A stretch of DNA of 64,000 bases. Source: Pseudomonas sp. RIT-562 (GTDB lineage Bacteria; Pseudomonadota; Gammaproteobacteria; Pseudomonadales; Pseudomonadaceae). Location of the stretch: assembly GCF_026241895.1 (NCBI RefSeq), contig NZ_JAPJIV010000019.1:1-64000 (forward strand), given 5' to 3'. Under the pieces are notes generated by a model, which did not search any database, was not told the origin of the DNA, and saw nothing but the letters and a program-made list of their open reading frames with translations. Made by a program: the position numbers and the translations under genes. Positions 8,281 to 16,762 of this stretch are shown here, piece after piece (the first letter of the stretch is position 1; each line of letters begins with the position of its first letter).

Positions 8281-8844
8281 ATGTCGCGCCCGTTGAAAGT
8301 CGTTGCCGTCTCCGGTGGTACCTGGCGTCCATCCCGCACCCTGGTACTGACCCAGGCGCTGTTGGCCGAGCTGTCCGAACAGCTGGTAATCGAGAGCAAA
8401 GTGATTGAGCTGGGCGACATTGCGCGGCCATTGGGTGGGGCGTTGTCCCGTCAGGAACTGGGACCGGAGATCGAAGCCGAGTTGCAGGCCATCGAGCACG
8501 CCGACCTGTTGATCGTCGCCGCCCCGGTCTTTCGCGGCTCCTACCCCGGCCTGCTCAAGCACCTGTTTGACCTTATCGACCTCAATGCGCTGATCGATAC
8601 CCCGGTGTTGCTGGCAGCCACCGGCGGCAGCGAACGACATGCCCTGGTGCTCGATCACCAGCTGCGACCGCTGTTCAGTTTCTTCCAGGCCCTGACATTG
8701 CCGATTGGCGTGTATGCCACCGAAGCCGATTTCTCCAGTTACCAAATAACCAGTGAGCCCTTGAAGGCCCGCATTCGTCTTGCTGCAGAACGCGCCGCTC
8801 CGCTGTTCGGCGTGCACCCCAAAAATCTGCTGAAAATCGCTTAA
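8281..8844 (+). CDS. msuE: NADH-dependent FMN reductase for sulfonate use
   Basis: The 187-residue flavodoxin-like protein supplies reduced FMN to partner monooxygenases. It has the FMN phosphate-binding start VVAVSGGTWRPSRT, the APVFRGSYPGLLKHLFDLID segment and an ATGGSERHAL loop, all typical of the SsuE/MsuE family. The ATG at 8281 follows AAAAAGGAACTGATC, which contains a ribosome-binding site, and defines the start against a longer frame from 8128. The next gene is an MsuD-type monooxygenase 10 bases downstream, so the pair is transcribed together from the sigma-54 promoter. Confidence 0.88.
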   Translation: MSRPLKVVAVSGGTWRPSRTLVLTQALLAELSEQLVIESKVIELGDIARPLGGALSRQELGPEIEAELQAIEHADLLIVAAPVFRGSYPGLLKHLFDLIDLNALIDTPVLLAATGGSERHALVLDHQLRPLFSFFQALTLPIGVYATEADFSSYQITSEPLKARIRLAAERAAPLFGVHPKNLLKIA

Positions 8845-8854
8845 GGATCTCTTC

Positions 8855-10000
8855 ATGGATGTTTTCTGGTTCCTGCCGACCCACGGCGACGGCCACTATC
8901 TTGGCACCACCCAAGGCGCTCGCCCGGTGACGCTGAACTATCTCAAGCAAGTGGCCCAGGCCGCTGACAGCCTCGGCTATCACGGAGTGCTGATTCCGAC
9001 CGGGCGCTCCTGTGAAGATTCATGGGTGATCGCCTCGGCGCTGGTGCCGCTCACCGAACGCCTGCGTTACCTGGTCGCGATCCGGCCGGGCATCATTTCG
9101 CCGACGGTGTCTGCTCGCATGGCCGCGACACTCGACCGCCTGTCTGGCGGGCGCCTGCTGATCAACGTGGTGACCGGTGGCGATCCGGATGAAAACCGCG
9201 GAGACGGCAGCTTCCTCGATCACAGCGAACGTTATGAAGTGACCGACGAATTCCTGAAGATCTGGCGTCGCGTCCTGCAAGGTGAATCAGTTGATTTTGA
9301 AGGCAAGCATCTGCGAGTGCAGAACGCCAAGGCGCTGTATCCACCCGTGCAGAAACCCTATCCACCGCTATATTTCGGCGGCTCCTCCGATGCTGCCCAC
9401 GATCTCGCGGCAGAACAGGTCGACGTCTACCTGACCTGGGGCGAACCGCCTGCGGCCGTCGCGCAAAAACTCGCCGACGTACGCGAGCGTGCGGCGCGTC
9501 ATGGGCGCACGGTCAAGTTCGGAATTCGCCTGCATGTCATCGTTCGCGAAACCGCCGAGGACGCCTGGAAAGCTGCCGACAAATTGATCGAGCACATCAG
9601 CGACGAGACCATCCAAGCGGCTCAGAAATCCTTCTCGCGCTTTGATTCCGAAGGCCAACGCCGCATGGCCGCCTTGCATGACGGGCGCCGGGACAACCTG
9701 GAAATTGCCCCCAACCTGTGGGCAGGCGTCGGCCTGGTTCGCGGCGGTGCAGGCACTGCGCTGGTAGGTGATCCGCAGCAGGTTGCCGCGCGAATCAAGG
9801 AGTACGCGGACCTGGGTATCGAGAGCTTCATCTTCTCCGGCTATCCGCACCTCGAGGAGGCCTACCGCTTCGCCGAACTGGTGTTCCCGCTGTTGCCCGA
9901 ACCCTACGCGAGTTTGGCCGGGCGCGGCGTGACCAATCTGACCGGGCCGTTTGGCGAAATGATCGCCAATGATGTGCTGCCCGGCAAAGCTACGGCCTGA
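8855..10000 (+). CDS. msuD: FMNH2-dependent alkanesulfonate/methanesulfonate monooxygenase
   Basis: The 381-residue luciferase-fold (TIM barrel) enzyme oxidises alkanesulfonates with FMNH2 and oxygen to release sulfite and an aldehyde. The start MDVFWFLPTHGDGHYLG, the barrel segment SCEDSWVIASALVP, the LINVVTGGDPDENRGDG motif and the C-terminal GTALVGDPQQVAARI are those of SsuD/MsuD. The position directly after msuE and before an msuC homologue favours MsuD (methanesulfonate) over SsuD, which normally sits with ssuABC transporter genes that are absent here. Confidence 0.88.
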   Translation: MDVFWFLPTHGDGHYLGTTQGARPVTLNYLKQVAQAADSLGYHGVLIPTGRSCEDSWVIASALVPLTERLRYLVAIRPGIISPTVSARMAATLDRLSGGRLLINVVTGGDPDENRGDGSFLDHSERYEVTDEFLKIWRRVLQGESVDFEGKHLRVQNAKALYPPVQKPYPPLYFGGSSDAAHDLAAEQVDVYLTWGEPPAAVAQKLADVRERAARHGRTVKFGIRLHVIVRETAEDAWKAADKLIEHISDETIQAAQKSFSRFDSEGQRRMAALHDGRRDNLEIAPNLWAGVGLVRGGAGTALVGDPQQVAARIKEYADLGIESFIFSGYPHLEEAYRFAELVFPLLPEPYASLAGRGVTNLTGPFGEMIANDVLPGKATA

Positions 10001-10008
10001 AAGCAATA

Positions 10009-10035
10009 CCTGTGGGAGAGAGCTGCTCCCGCAGG
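10009..10035. repeat. Short REP-like hairpin between msuD and msuC
   Basis: CCTGTGGGAG and CTCCCGCAGG form an imperfect inverted repeat resembling half of a Pseudomonas REP sequence. There is no T-run, so it is unlikely to stop transcription fully; it could modulate mRNA stability within the operon. Confidence 0.5.
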
Positions 10036-10067
10036 ATGACTTGCGTCGAACTTTCTGAGGAACCGCC

Positions 10068-11255
10068 GTGACTGCCAAGCCACAAAGCGCACTGATATCC
10101 CCTTTGCAGACCGCTCGGCAACTGGCCGCGCAGTTTGCCCTGACCGCTGTTGAGCGCGATGAACGCGGGGGCACGCCCAAGGCTGAACGTGATGCGTTGC
10201 GTGAAAGCGGCCTGCTGGCCTTGAGCATCCCCACCGAATACGGCGGCCTCGGCGCGCACTGGAGTGAAACCCTGGGGATCGTGCGCGAGTTCGCCAAGGT
10301 CGACAGCTCGATCGCCCATGTTTTCGGCTTTCATCACCTGATGCTCGCTACCGTTCGCCTGTTTGCCAGGCCCGAACAATGGCAACCCTGGTTTGAACAG
10401 ACCGCACGCAAGAACTGGTTCTGGGGCAACGCGCTCAACCCCCTGGACACCCGCACCGTGGTGCGCAAGCTGGATGGCTGGCGCGAATTCTCCGGTAAGA
10501 AAAGCTTCTGCTCGGGTGCCAGCGACTCGCAAATGCTGATTGCCTCGGCAGTGGATGAAACCGCCGGTGGCAAATTGTTGATCGCTGCGATCCCCAGCAG
10601 TCGCAGCGGCATCACTCTGCACAACGACTGGAACAACATGGGTCAGCGCCAGACCGACAGCGGCAGCGCTACCTTCGAACGGGTGCGAGTGGAGGAATCT
10701 GAACTGCTGCTCGATCCGGGCCCCTTGAGTACGCCGTTCGCCTGCCTGCGTCCGCTGATCGCCCAATTGACGTTCACCCACATGTTCCTCGGCATTGCCG
10801 AAGGCGCTTTCGAAGAGGCACGGGAGTACACCCTCACGGAAACCCGTCCCTGGCATAAATCCAGCACCCAGGAAGTAAGCCAGGACCCTTACGTGCTGGG
10901 TCATTACGGTGAATTCTGGGTGGCGCTCGAAGGCGTCCGATTGCTGGTGGAGCGTGCCGCCGATCTGCTGGACAAGGCCTGGGCGAAGGGCCCGAAACTC
11001 ACCGCCGAGGAACGTGGACACCTGGCCATCGCCATCGCCACGGCCAAGGTCGCCGCCACCCGCAACGGCCTGGACCTGTGTAGCCGCCTGTTCGAGGTCA
11101 CCGGCGCGCGCTCCACCCATGCCTCGCTCAGGCTGGATCGGCATTGGCGCAACCTGCGCACGCAAACCCTGCACGATCCGGTGGATTACAAACTCCATGA
11201 ACTGGGTGACTGGGCGCTGAACCAGCGCCTGCCAATTCCGACTTTCTATTCCTAG
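10068..11255 (+). CDS. msuC: Acyl-CoA dehydrogenase-fold flavin monooxygenase (MsuC/SfnB family)
   Basis: The 395-residue protein has the acyl-CoA dehydrogenase fold: an N-terminal helical domain (LRESGLLALSIPTEYGGLGAHW), the middle beta domain with GKKSFCSGASDSQ, and a C-terminal four-helix bundle ending DPVDYKLHELGDWALNQ. Members found with msuE and msuD act as FMNH2-dependent monooxygenases; MsuC is reported to oxidise methanesulfinate to methanesulfonate. It starts with GTG at 10068 after a TGAGGAACC ribosome-binding site. Context makes sulfur assimilation far more likely than fatty-acid oxidation. Confidence 0.85.
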   Translation: MTAKPQSALISPLQTARQLAAQFALTAVERDERGGTPKAERDALRESGLLALSIPTEYGGLGAHWSETLGIVREFAKVDSSIAHVFGFHHLMLATVRLFARPEQWQPWFEQTARKNWFWGNALNPLDTRTVVRKLDGWREFSGKKSFCSGASDSQMLIASAVDETAGGKLLIAAIPSSRSGITLHNDWNNMGQRQTDSGSATFERVRVEESELLLDPGPLSTPFACLRPLIAQLTFTHMFLGIAEGAFEEAREYTLTETRPWHKSSTQEVSQDPYVLGHYGEFWVALEGVRLLVERAADLLDKAWAKGPKLTAEERGHLAIAIATAKVAATRNGLDLCSRLFEVTGARSTHASLRLDRHWRNLRTQTLHDPVDYKLHELGDWALNQRLPIPTFYS

Positions 11256-11279
11256 CCTGCCATTCATGGAGCGAACCCC

Positions 11280-12383
11280 ATGCAACTCCTGACTTTACCG
11301 CCCTCGCCCGCGTTGGCCACCTCGATCCGCGCCACCGCCCAGGTGTTCGAAGACCCGAAATCCCAAGCACTGCTCGCGCATTTGCAGCAAGTGGCGCCGA
11401 GTGAGGCCAGCGTGCTGATCATCGGCGAAACCGGCACCGGCAAGGAGCTGGTGGCGCGGCACATTCATAACCTCAGCGCGCGACGCAATCGCCCTTTTGT
11501 CGCGGTGAACTGCGGCGCCTTCTCCGAATCCCTGGTCGAGGCGGAACTGTTCGGGCATGAGAAAGGTGCGTTCACCGGCGCCCTCAGCGCCAAAGCCGGC
11601 TGGTTCGAGGAAGCGAATGGCGGCACCCTGTTTCTCGATGAAATCGGCGACCTGCCGATGGCTATCCAGGTCAAGTTGCTGCGCGTGTTGCAGGAGCGCG
11701 AAGTGGTGCGCCTGGGCTCGCGCAAGAGCATACCGATTGACGTGCGGGTCCTCGCGGCAACCAATGTGCAGCTGGAAAAAGCCATCAACGCCGGGCACTT
11801 TCGCGAGGACCTGTACTACCGCCTCGACGTGGTGAGCCTGGAACTGAGCCCACTGCGCGATCGTCCCGGCGACATCCTGCCGCTGACCCGGCACTTCGTC
11901 GATGCCTACAGTCAGCGCCTGGGTTACGGCACCATCACGATCAGCAAAGAAGCCGAGCTGAAACTGCGCAGCTACAGCTGGCCGGGCAACATCCGCGAGC
12001 TGGAAAACGTCATTCACCACACCTTGCTGATCTGCCGCAACGGCGTGATCGAACGCGATGACCTGCGCCTGTCGAACATGCGCATTGAACGCCAGGATGA
12101 CCAGGGTGGAAGCATCGATGACTCCCCGGAAGCCCTGCTCGAGCGGGCATTTCAGAAACTATTCGAAGAACAGGCCGGAGCGTTGCACGAAAAGGTCGAG
12201 GATGCCTTGCTGCGCGCGGCTTATCGCTTCAGTCACTACAACCAGGTGCACACCGCCGCACTGCTGGGGCTGAGCCGCAACGTCACACGCACCCGGCTGA
12301 TCAAGATCGGTGAACTGGCGGTGAACAAGCGCCGGCCCACGGAAAATCTCCAGGGTGAGCGCTTGATGCAGCTGTCCATCTAA
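11280..12383 (+). CDS. sfnR: Sigma-54-dependent activator SfnR
   Basis: The 367-residue protein has an AAA+ domain beginning almost at the N-terminus: Walker A GETGTGKE (about residue 50), the sigma-54 contact loop GAFTGA, Walker B TLFLDEIGDLP, and R-finger region. It ends with a helix-turn-helix (HTAALLGLSRNVTRTRL). There is no receiver or sensor domain, as known for SfnR, so activity is probably set by its expression. It follows msuC by 24 bases and may activate its own operon through the -24/-12 promoter at 8211. Its stop codon overlaps that of the convergent ABM gene. Confidence 0.9.
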   Translation: MQLLTLPPSPALATSIRATAQVFEDPKSQALLAHLQQVAPSEASVLIIGETGTGKELVARHIHNLSARRNRPFVAVNCGAFSESLVEAELFGHEKGAFTGALSAKAGWFEEANGGTLFLDEIGDLPMAIQVKLLRVLQEREVVRLGSRKSIPIDVRVLAATNVQLEKAINAGHFREDLYYRLDVVSLELSPLRDRPGDILPLTRHFVDAYSQRLGYGTITISKEAELKLRSYSWPGNIRELENVIHHTLLICRNGVIERDDLRLSNMRIERQDDQGGSIDDSPEALLERAFQKLFEEQAGALHEKVEDALLRAAYRFSHYNQVHTAALLGLSRNVTRTRLIKIGELAVNKRRPTENLQGERLMQLSI

Positions 12384-12745
12384 CCCACCAGATGGCAATG
12401 CAACGCGTTGTCATGGCTACGTTCCAGACTGTGCAGCACCTGGAACGAGCCAAAGGTCACGGTCCTGGCATGATGAGCACGGATCAACTGCCAGAAATCC
12501 TGCTCGCCGCTTTCAAACTGCTGGAACGCCGCCTCTCCCGCTTCACGCGTCTGCCATTGCAGGTAGTTGAGCACCCGCCGACCATCATCGCTGGCCTGGA
12601 TGCTGGCACTGAGGAATCCCGCATAATCCTGGGCCAGCCGCTCGGTTTGCCGTGACAGCGCCGACACCAGCGCCGGTTGCTGATGAGGCTCGATCTCGAA
12701 CTCGATAAGTTGGGTGAAGCTGCGATTTTTCTCTGGCGCCTGCAT
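12380..12745 (-). CDS. Antibiotic biosynthesis monooxygenase (ABM) domain protein
   Basis: The 121-residue protein has one ABM-type ferredoxin-like domain (FTQLIEFEIEPHQQPALVSAL, then VLNYLQWQTREAGEAAFQ). Such small cofactor-free proteins oxidise quinol-like compounds or act as stress proteins; the substrate is unknown. Its promoter overlaps a SoxR-type site shared with the divergent soxR gene, so it is probably induced by redox-active compounds. That context suggests a role in removing redox-cycling molecules. Confidence 0.82.
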   Translation of the reverse strand: MQAPEKNRSFTQLIEFEIEPHQQPALVSALSRQTERLAQDYAGFLSASIQASDDGRRVLNYLQWQTREAGEAAFQQFESGEQDFWQLIRAHHARTVTFGSFQVLHSLERSHDNALHCHLVG

Positions 12746-12794
12746 GAAAAAGTCCCCCTGAGTATAAGTCGGACATTGCGATCCGAAGGCTTGC

Positions 12795-12825
12795 AGGGTA
12801 AAACCTCCAGTTAAGTCAAGGTCAA
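12795..12825 (-). promoter_or_regulatory. SoxR-type promoter with 19-bp spacer
   Basis: On the minus strand TTGACC (plus 12820-12825) and TACCCT (12795-12800) are separated by exactly 19 bp, the overlong spacing of MerR/SoxR-controlled promoters. The spacer region (plus 12804-12821) matches 14 of 18 bases of the SoxR box CCTCAAGTTAACTTGAGG. It would drive the ABM gene. Confidence 0.7.
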
Positions 12826-12839
12826 GAGGGATTTATCAA

Positions 12840-13295
12840 TTGATTACCTCGGAACACCTGCATCGGGAACTGACTGTCGGCCAGGTTGCCGCCCGCAGTG
12901 GAGTGGCAGTTACCGCGCTGCATTTCTACGAAACCAAGGGCCTGATCAAGAGCAACCGCAACTCGGGCAATCAGCGCCGCTATCCGCGGGAAGTGCTGCG
13001 TAGGGTGGCGTTGATCAAGGTGGCCCAACGCCTGGGCATTCCGTTGGCAGAGATTGGTAAAGCGCTGCAATCGCTGCCCGATAACCGCGCACCCACCGCG
13101 GCCGACTGGAAGGTGTTGTCGGCGCAGTGGAGCCGGGATCTGGATGAGCGGATCAACCAACTGACGTTGCTGCGCGACCGGTTGAATGGATGTATTGGTT
13201 GCGGGTGCCTGTCGATGGAGGCATGCCCTTTGCGTAACTTTGGTGACGTGTTAGGGGATCGCGGGCCCGGGGCGCATTTGTTGGAGGAGGACTAG
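12840..13295 (+). CDS. soxR: Redox-sensing activator SoxR
   Basis: The 151-residue MerR-family protein has a winged helix at residues about 10-80 (LTVGQVAARSGVAVTALHFYETKGLI), a dimerisation helix, and the iron-sulfur motif CIGCGCLSMEAC with four cysteines for a [2Fe-2S] cluster. In pseudomonads SoxR responds to redox-cycling drugs and phenazines and controls a few efflux and monooxygenase genes. The apparent start is TTG at 12840, directly in frame with the family N-terminus and preceded by AAGAGGG. It is divergent from the ABM gene whose promoter carries a SoxR box. Confidence 0.92.
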   Translation: MITSEHLHRELTVGQVAARSGVAVTALHFYETKGLIKSNRNSGNQRRYPREVLRRVALIKVAQRLGIPLAEIGKALQSLPDNRAPTAADWKVLSAQWSRDLDERINQLTLLRDRLNGCIGCGCLSMEACPLRNFGDVLGDRGPGAHLLEED

Positions 13296-13428
13296 TCGTC
13301 CAACCTGTTTCTACCCAGGACAAGCACGCTAAGCGAAACAGCTCAAAAGATCGCAGCCTACGGCAGCTCCTACTATATTTATGGGTTCGCGACACCCTCA
13401 TTCCATAACAACACCAGGGAGAACCGCC

Positions 13429-13887
13429 ATGAGCGTCAAACCCATTCCAGAGGGCTATCACAGCATAACGCCATATCTGGGTATTCAAAAAGCTGCCGAA
13501 GCTATCGAATTTTATAAAAAGGCCTTTGGTGCCGTCGAAGTCATGCGCCTGGCGATGCCCGACGGAGGCATCGGTCACGCCGAATTGCGCATCGGTGATT
13601 GCCCGATCATGTTGGGCACCCCCTGCGACCAAGGGCCGCTGAGTAATCCTGACCAGTCCCCTTCCGTCGGGTTGCACCTGTATGTCAATGATGTGGACGC
13701 CTCGTATAAACAGGCGATTGCTGCGGGTGGCATTGTCGTGTCCGAGGTCAAGGATCAGTTTTACGGGGATCGGTCCGGAACGTTGAAGGATCCGTACGGC
13801 CATCTGTGGTTCCTGGCCACGCGCAAGGAAGACCTGACTCAGGAGCAAATCGAGCAGCGCGCGCAGGAGATGTTCCAGCAGGGATGA
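13429..13887 (+). CDS. VOC-family (glyoxalase/PhnB-like) protein
   Basis: The 152-residue protein has the two beta-alpha-beta-beta-beta units of the vicinal-oxygen-chelate fold: YHSITPYLGIQKAAEAIEFYKKAFGA at the start, and DPYGHLWFLATRKEDL near the C-terminus. This PhnB-like subgroup is widespread and mostly uncharacterised; roles range from metal-dependent enzymes to resistance proteins. The ATG at 13429 follows a CAGGGAGAACC ribosome-binding site. The C-terminal tail QEQIEQRAQEMF is helical. No partner gene is evident. Confidence 0.85.
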   Translation: MSVKPIPEGYHSITPYLGIQKAAEAIEFYKKAFGAVEVMRLAMPDGGIGHAELRIGDCPIMLGTPCDQGPLSNPDQSPSVGLHLYVNDVDASYKQAIAAGGIVVSEVKDQFYGDRSGTLKDPYGHLWFLATRKEDLTQEQIEQRAQEMFQQG

Positions 13888-13975
13888 CAGCCCGGTCCGC
13901 TCCCACACGAACCTCGCTGTGGGGGCGGCCCCGAAGCAGGCGCTGGAAACATTTTCTTTCATATGCAGGTTCGGG

Positions 13976-14020
13976 ATTTTTGATTCTCATTCGTCTTATA
14001 TAGATGCAGTCAGCTCGCGT
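13976..14020 (+). promoter_or_regulatory. Candidate iron-regulated promoter of the fpv operon
   Basis: TATAT at 13997-14001 and CGT at 14018-14020 are separated by 16 bp, one mismatch from the TAAAT-N16-CGT pattern found before the pyoverdine genes in this window. Directly upstream, TGATTCTCATTCGTC (13981-13995) resembles a weak Fur box. Either element could give iron control; neither is a strong match. Confidence 0.35.
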
Positions 14021-14105
14021 AGGCAAAAGCCACGGCCGACTTTTCATGGACCCCACGCTGGGAAGCCCGCAGCTAAGGCCCTCTCATCGATATAAGACTT
14101 ACATC

Positions 14106-15299
14106 ATGTCGAAGAAATCCCGTTCCAAAATCTGGTTTCTGGTACACAGCTGGCTGGCGCTACCGATCTGGTTTTTTGTCCTGATCGTATGCGTCACCGG
14201 CACGCTTGCCGTGGTCAGTCAGGAGATCGTCTGGCTGGCCAACCCGCAAATGCGTGCCAGCCAGCCCTCCGATGATGCCCCGCTGCTCAACTACGACCAG
14301 ATCGTTGCCGCGATCAAGAAGGCCGAGCCCGATACCCTGGTGGAGGGCATCAGCCGCCCGGACGAGTCGCACTTTGCCCTCGACGTCGAGGTCAGCTATC
14401 CAGACGGGCGTTCGGTGACGGTCTATGTCAATCCGTACACCGGGGTCATTCAGGGCACTGCACCGCAGTTCAATTTCCAGGCGTTCACTCGCGCCCTGCA
14501 TGGCTGGTGGCTGGTGCCGTTCACCAACGGTTACAGCTGGGGCTGGTACCTGGTGTCGTTCCTGAGCCTGCCGATGCTGGCGTCCCTGGTCACCGGGCTG
14601 GTGGTGTACAAGAAATTCTGGAAAGGCTTCCTGAAACCGACCCTGCGTATTCGTCACGGCGCGCGAATCTTTTGGGGCGACTTCCATCGACTCAGTGGCA
14701 TCTGGTCGATCTGGTTCATTGCGGTCATTTCCGTGACCAGCACCTGGTTCCTGATCGAGGCATTCATGTTCGATAACCAGGTGACGATTTCTACGGCCCC
14801 GGTGGCGCTGGTGGTGCCCCGCGAGAGCGTGCCGGTGAGTGCCGATGGCTCGCCCGCGCCGATGATCAGCCTGCAAAGCGCGATCACCGAGGCCAAGGAG
14901 CGCATTCCCGGGCTGGACGACAGTTTTGTCAGCATGCCCGCCAACGCCTACAGCTATCTGACGGTGGGCGGACGCAGCTGGTACCCGCTGATGTTCCAAA
15001 CGGCCGATATCAACCCCTATACCGGTGAAATCGCTTCCACTCGCCTGCTTTCGGACCGATCCGGGCTGGAGCTGGTGACTGAATCCATGCGTCCGTTGCA
15101 CACCGGTGACTTTGGCGGACTATGGATCAAGTTGATCTGGTTCTTCTTCGGCCTACTCCTGAGCATGATGGTCCTTAGTGGCCTGCTGATCTGGACCAAA
15201 CGCACCGCCCTGGCCACGGCCAATGCCCTGAAGCGAGAAACCAAGCGCACACGGGTGCAAACCGCCCCTCGCCACGAAACCACGGAGGTCAGCCAATGA
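14106..15299 (+). CDS. fpvG: Inner-membrane PepSY-TM reductase for ferripyoverdine
   Basis: The 397-residue protein has four membrane segments (starting VHSWLALPIWFFVLIVCVTG at about residue 10; others near 145-170, 195-220 and 340-365) and PepSY-type periplasmic domains between them (LVEGISRPDESHFALDVEVSY). In P. aeruginosa FpvG (PA2403) reduces iron in periplasmic ferripyoverdine so that it can be released. It is the first gene of an eight-gene operon with overlapping start and stop codons. I use the ATG at 14106; the upstream frame to 14004 has no family sequence. Confidence 0.87.
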   Translation: MSKKSRSKIWFLVHSWLALPIWFFVLIVCVTGTLAVVSQEIVWLANPQMRASQPSDDAPLLNYDQIVAAIKKAEPDTLVEGISRPDESHFALDVEVSYPDGRSVTVYVNPYTGVIQGTAPQFNFQAFTRALHGWWLVPFTNGYSWGWYLVSFLSLPMLASLVTGLVVYKKFWKGFLKPTLRIRHGARIFWGDFHRLSGIWSIWFIAVISVTSTWFLIEAFMFDNQVTISTAPVALVVPRESVPVSADGSPAPMISLQSAITEAKERIPGLDDSFVSMPANAYSYLTVGGRSWYPLMFQTADINPYTGEIASTRLLSDRSGLELVTESMRPLHTGDFGGLWIKLIWFFFGLLLSMMVLSGLLIWTKRTALATANALKRETKRTRVQTAPRHETTEVSQ

Positions 15300-15838
15300 G
15301 CCTGCTCGTTGCGGATAAACCCTCGTCGAAATTGAGCCGTTTCTGGCACAAATGGCGCTTTCACATCAATGTCCTGCTGTTGCTGGTACCGCTGGGTTTC
15401 ATGCCCAAGTACTTCGCTGATGCCGCGTTGTTCCGTGGCGATACCGGCCTGGGTGAACGGGAAGCCGGAGAAGTGCAGGTTGGCCCCTGGAGCCTGCGCC
15501 TGGCTGAGTTGCGTAACGAAGCGCCGCGACTCGATGGGCCCGCCGGCTACATGAAGAGCTTCAATGCCGCGTTGTGCGACAGCTGCCGTGACCAGGTCAA
15601 GGCCACCTACCTGCGCATCGGCAAGCCCCGCAGCCTGCGTGCTGCCGGGGTGATTTTCTTCGGCACGCCTTACCGTATGGGCGCCATGTTGCCGATCCCC
15701 GAGAAGACCAAGGCCGACGCCGAACTGTGGATCACTATGGAAGGCTGGGACGGTGCGATGCATCAAGCTTCCATGCCGCTGAGCCAGGCATCCCCCGCCA
15801 CCATTGAGTGGCTGACCAAACAAGGAGGCAAACCATGA
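15296..15838 (+). CDS. fpvH: FpvH, inner-membrane partner of FpvG
   Basis: The 180-residue protein has a cytoplasmic basic N-terminus (WHKWRF), one membrane segment (residues about 21-40, VLLLLVPLGFMPKYF) and a periplasmic domain containing CDSCRD, a CxxC-like pair that could bind metal or form a disulfide. It corresponds by position and content to P. aeruginosa PA2404 (FpvH), which interacts with FpvG in the iron-release complex. Its ATG overlaps the fpvG stop codon (ATGA), indicating translational coupling. Confidence 0.82.
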   Translation: MSLLVADKPSSKLSRFWHKWRFHINVLLLLVPLGFMPKYFADAALFRGDTGLGEREAGEVQVGPWSLRLAELRNEAPRLDGPAGYMKSFNAALCDSCRDQVKATYLRIGKPRSLRAAGVIFFGTPYRMGAMLPIPEKTKADAELWITMEGWDGAMHQASMPLSQASPATIEWLTKQGGKP

Positions 15839-16158
15839 CTTTCCGTCCTCTGCGCAACCTGGTGCTGGTGCTCTGCGCCGGATTCAGCGCCAGCGCCCTG
15901 GCCCACAACCCGATGTGCGAGTGCAAGGCCGTTGACGCCGACCAGATCGAATGCACCGGCGGTTTTTCCGACGGCAGCGGCGCTCCGGGGGTGACCCTGG
16001 ACGTAATTGGCTACGACGAGACCATCCTGGTGCCCGGCAAGCTCGGCGCCGATTCGAAGATGACGTTCAAGAAACCCGCCGCCGAGTTCTATGTGCTGTT
16101 CGATGCAGGCCCTGGCCATGTGGTGGAAATCGACCAGGCGGACATCCAGACCCCATGA
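15835..16158 (+). CDS. fpvJ: FpvJ, small periplasmic protein of the ferripyoverdine system
   Basis: The 107-residue protein has a signal peptide (VLVLCAGFSASALAHN, cleavage after about residue 22) followed by CECKAVDADQIECTGGFSDGSG, a cysteine-rich segment, and an Ig-like beta region (VTLDVIGYDETILVPG). It corresponds to PA2405 (FpvJ). It starts with ATGA overlapping the fpvH stop. Its exact task is not established; the cysteines and exported location suit a metal- or redox-related partner of FpvG. Confidence 0.8.
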   Translation: MTFRPLRNLVLVLCAGFSASALAHNPMCECKAVDADQIECTGGFSDGSGAPGVTLDVIGYDETILVPGKLGADSKMTFKKPAAEFYVLFDAGPGHVVEIDQADIQTP

Positions 16159-16727
16159 GTACGCCCACCAACCAGATAGTCCGCCCAGCTGGCGCCGGCC
16201 ACGAAACCCTGTACGTGCTGCTCTTGTGCCTGATGATCCTGGCCGTGGCCGGGTCGGTCGTTGCCTGGCGCCATGAATCCCAGGAAGTCAGCACCGTGAC
16301 CAGCCACCAGCTGGATGCGCGCCGCGACCTTAGCGCTTCCGAACAGGGCATCTACGCCGACCTGCGGGTCACGCTCGACGAGATCCATCTGTTGCGCCAG
16401 GAGCAGCAGACGTTACCGACCCCGGCGGTCCTGGCTGATGAAGGCTTCGCGCCGTTCGCCCAGGACGCCAGTTCGGTCAGCCGTGGCAGTCATGCCTGGG
16501 TGATGCTGCAAGACCGGGCCTATTTCGGCCAGAGCCAGTCGCCCGAGGTCGCCGGTTCGTTTCTGATGCGCCTGAGTGCCGGCGACGATCAGCCGGACAT
16601 CTGGCTCCATCGCGGCAAAGCCCTCCAGGCGCCAACCGATCTTGCCGACTCGGCGCTGGAAAGCGCCGGCTGGCAGCAGATCGTTGCGCAATTCGACGCC
16701 GGCGTCACTCGCCAGCATCGGCACTGA
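16155..16727 (+). CDS. fpvK: FpvK, single-pass membrane protein of the ferripyoverdine system
   Basis: The 190-residue protein has one N-terminal membrane anchor (residues about 17-40, TLYVLLLCLMILAVAGSVVAW) and a periplasmic domain with a helical part (IYADLRVTLDEIHLLRQEQ). It corresponds to PA2406 (FpvK). Again the start overlaps the previous stop (ATGA). Function beyond membership in the FpvGHJK assembly is unknown. Confidence 0.8.
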   Translation: MSTPTNQIVRPAGAGHETLYVLLLCLMILAVAGSVVAWRHESQEVSTVTSHQLDARRDLSASEQGIYADLRVTLDEIHLLRQEQQTLPTPAVLADEGFAPFAQDASSVSRGSHAWVMLQDRAYFGQSQSPEVAGSFLMRLSAGDDQPDIWLHRGKALQAPTDLADSALESAGWQQIVAQFDAGVTRQHRH

Positions 16728-16762
16728 CCCCTCGCCTTTACCCGAGAGAAGACCGCTTTCCC

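Noticed and set aside
13901..13924. Small hairpin CCCACA..TGTGGG after the VOC gene
   Set aside because: It is a short stem without a T-run, probably a decayed REP; too weak to list as a terminator.
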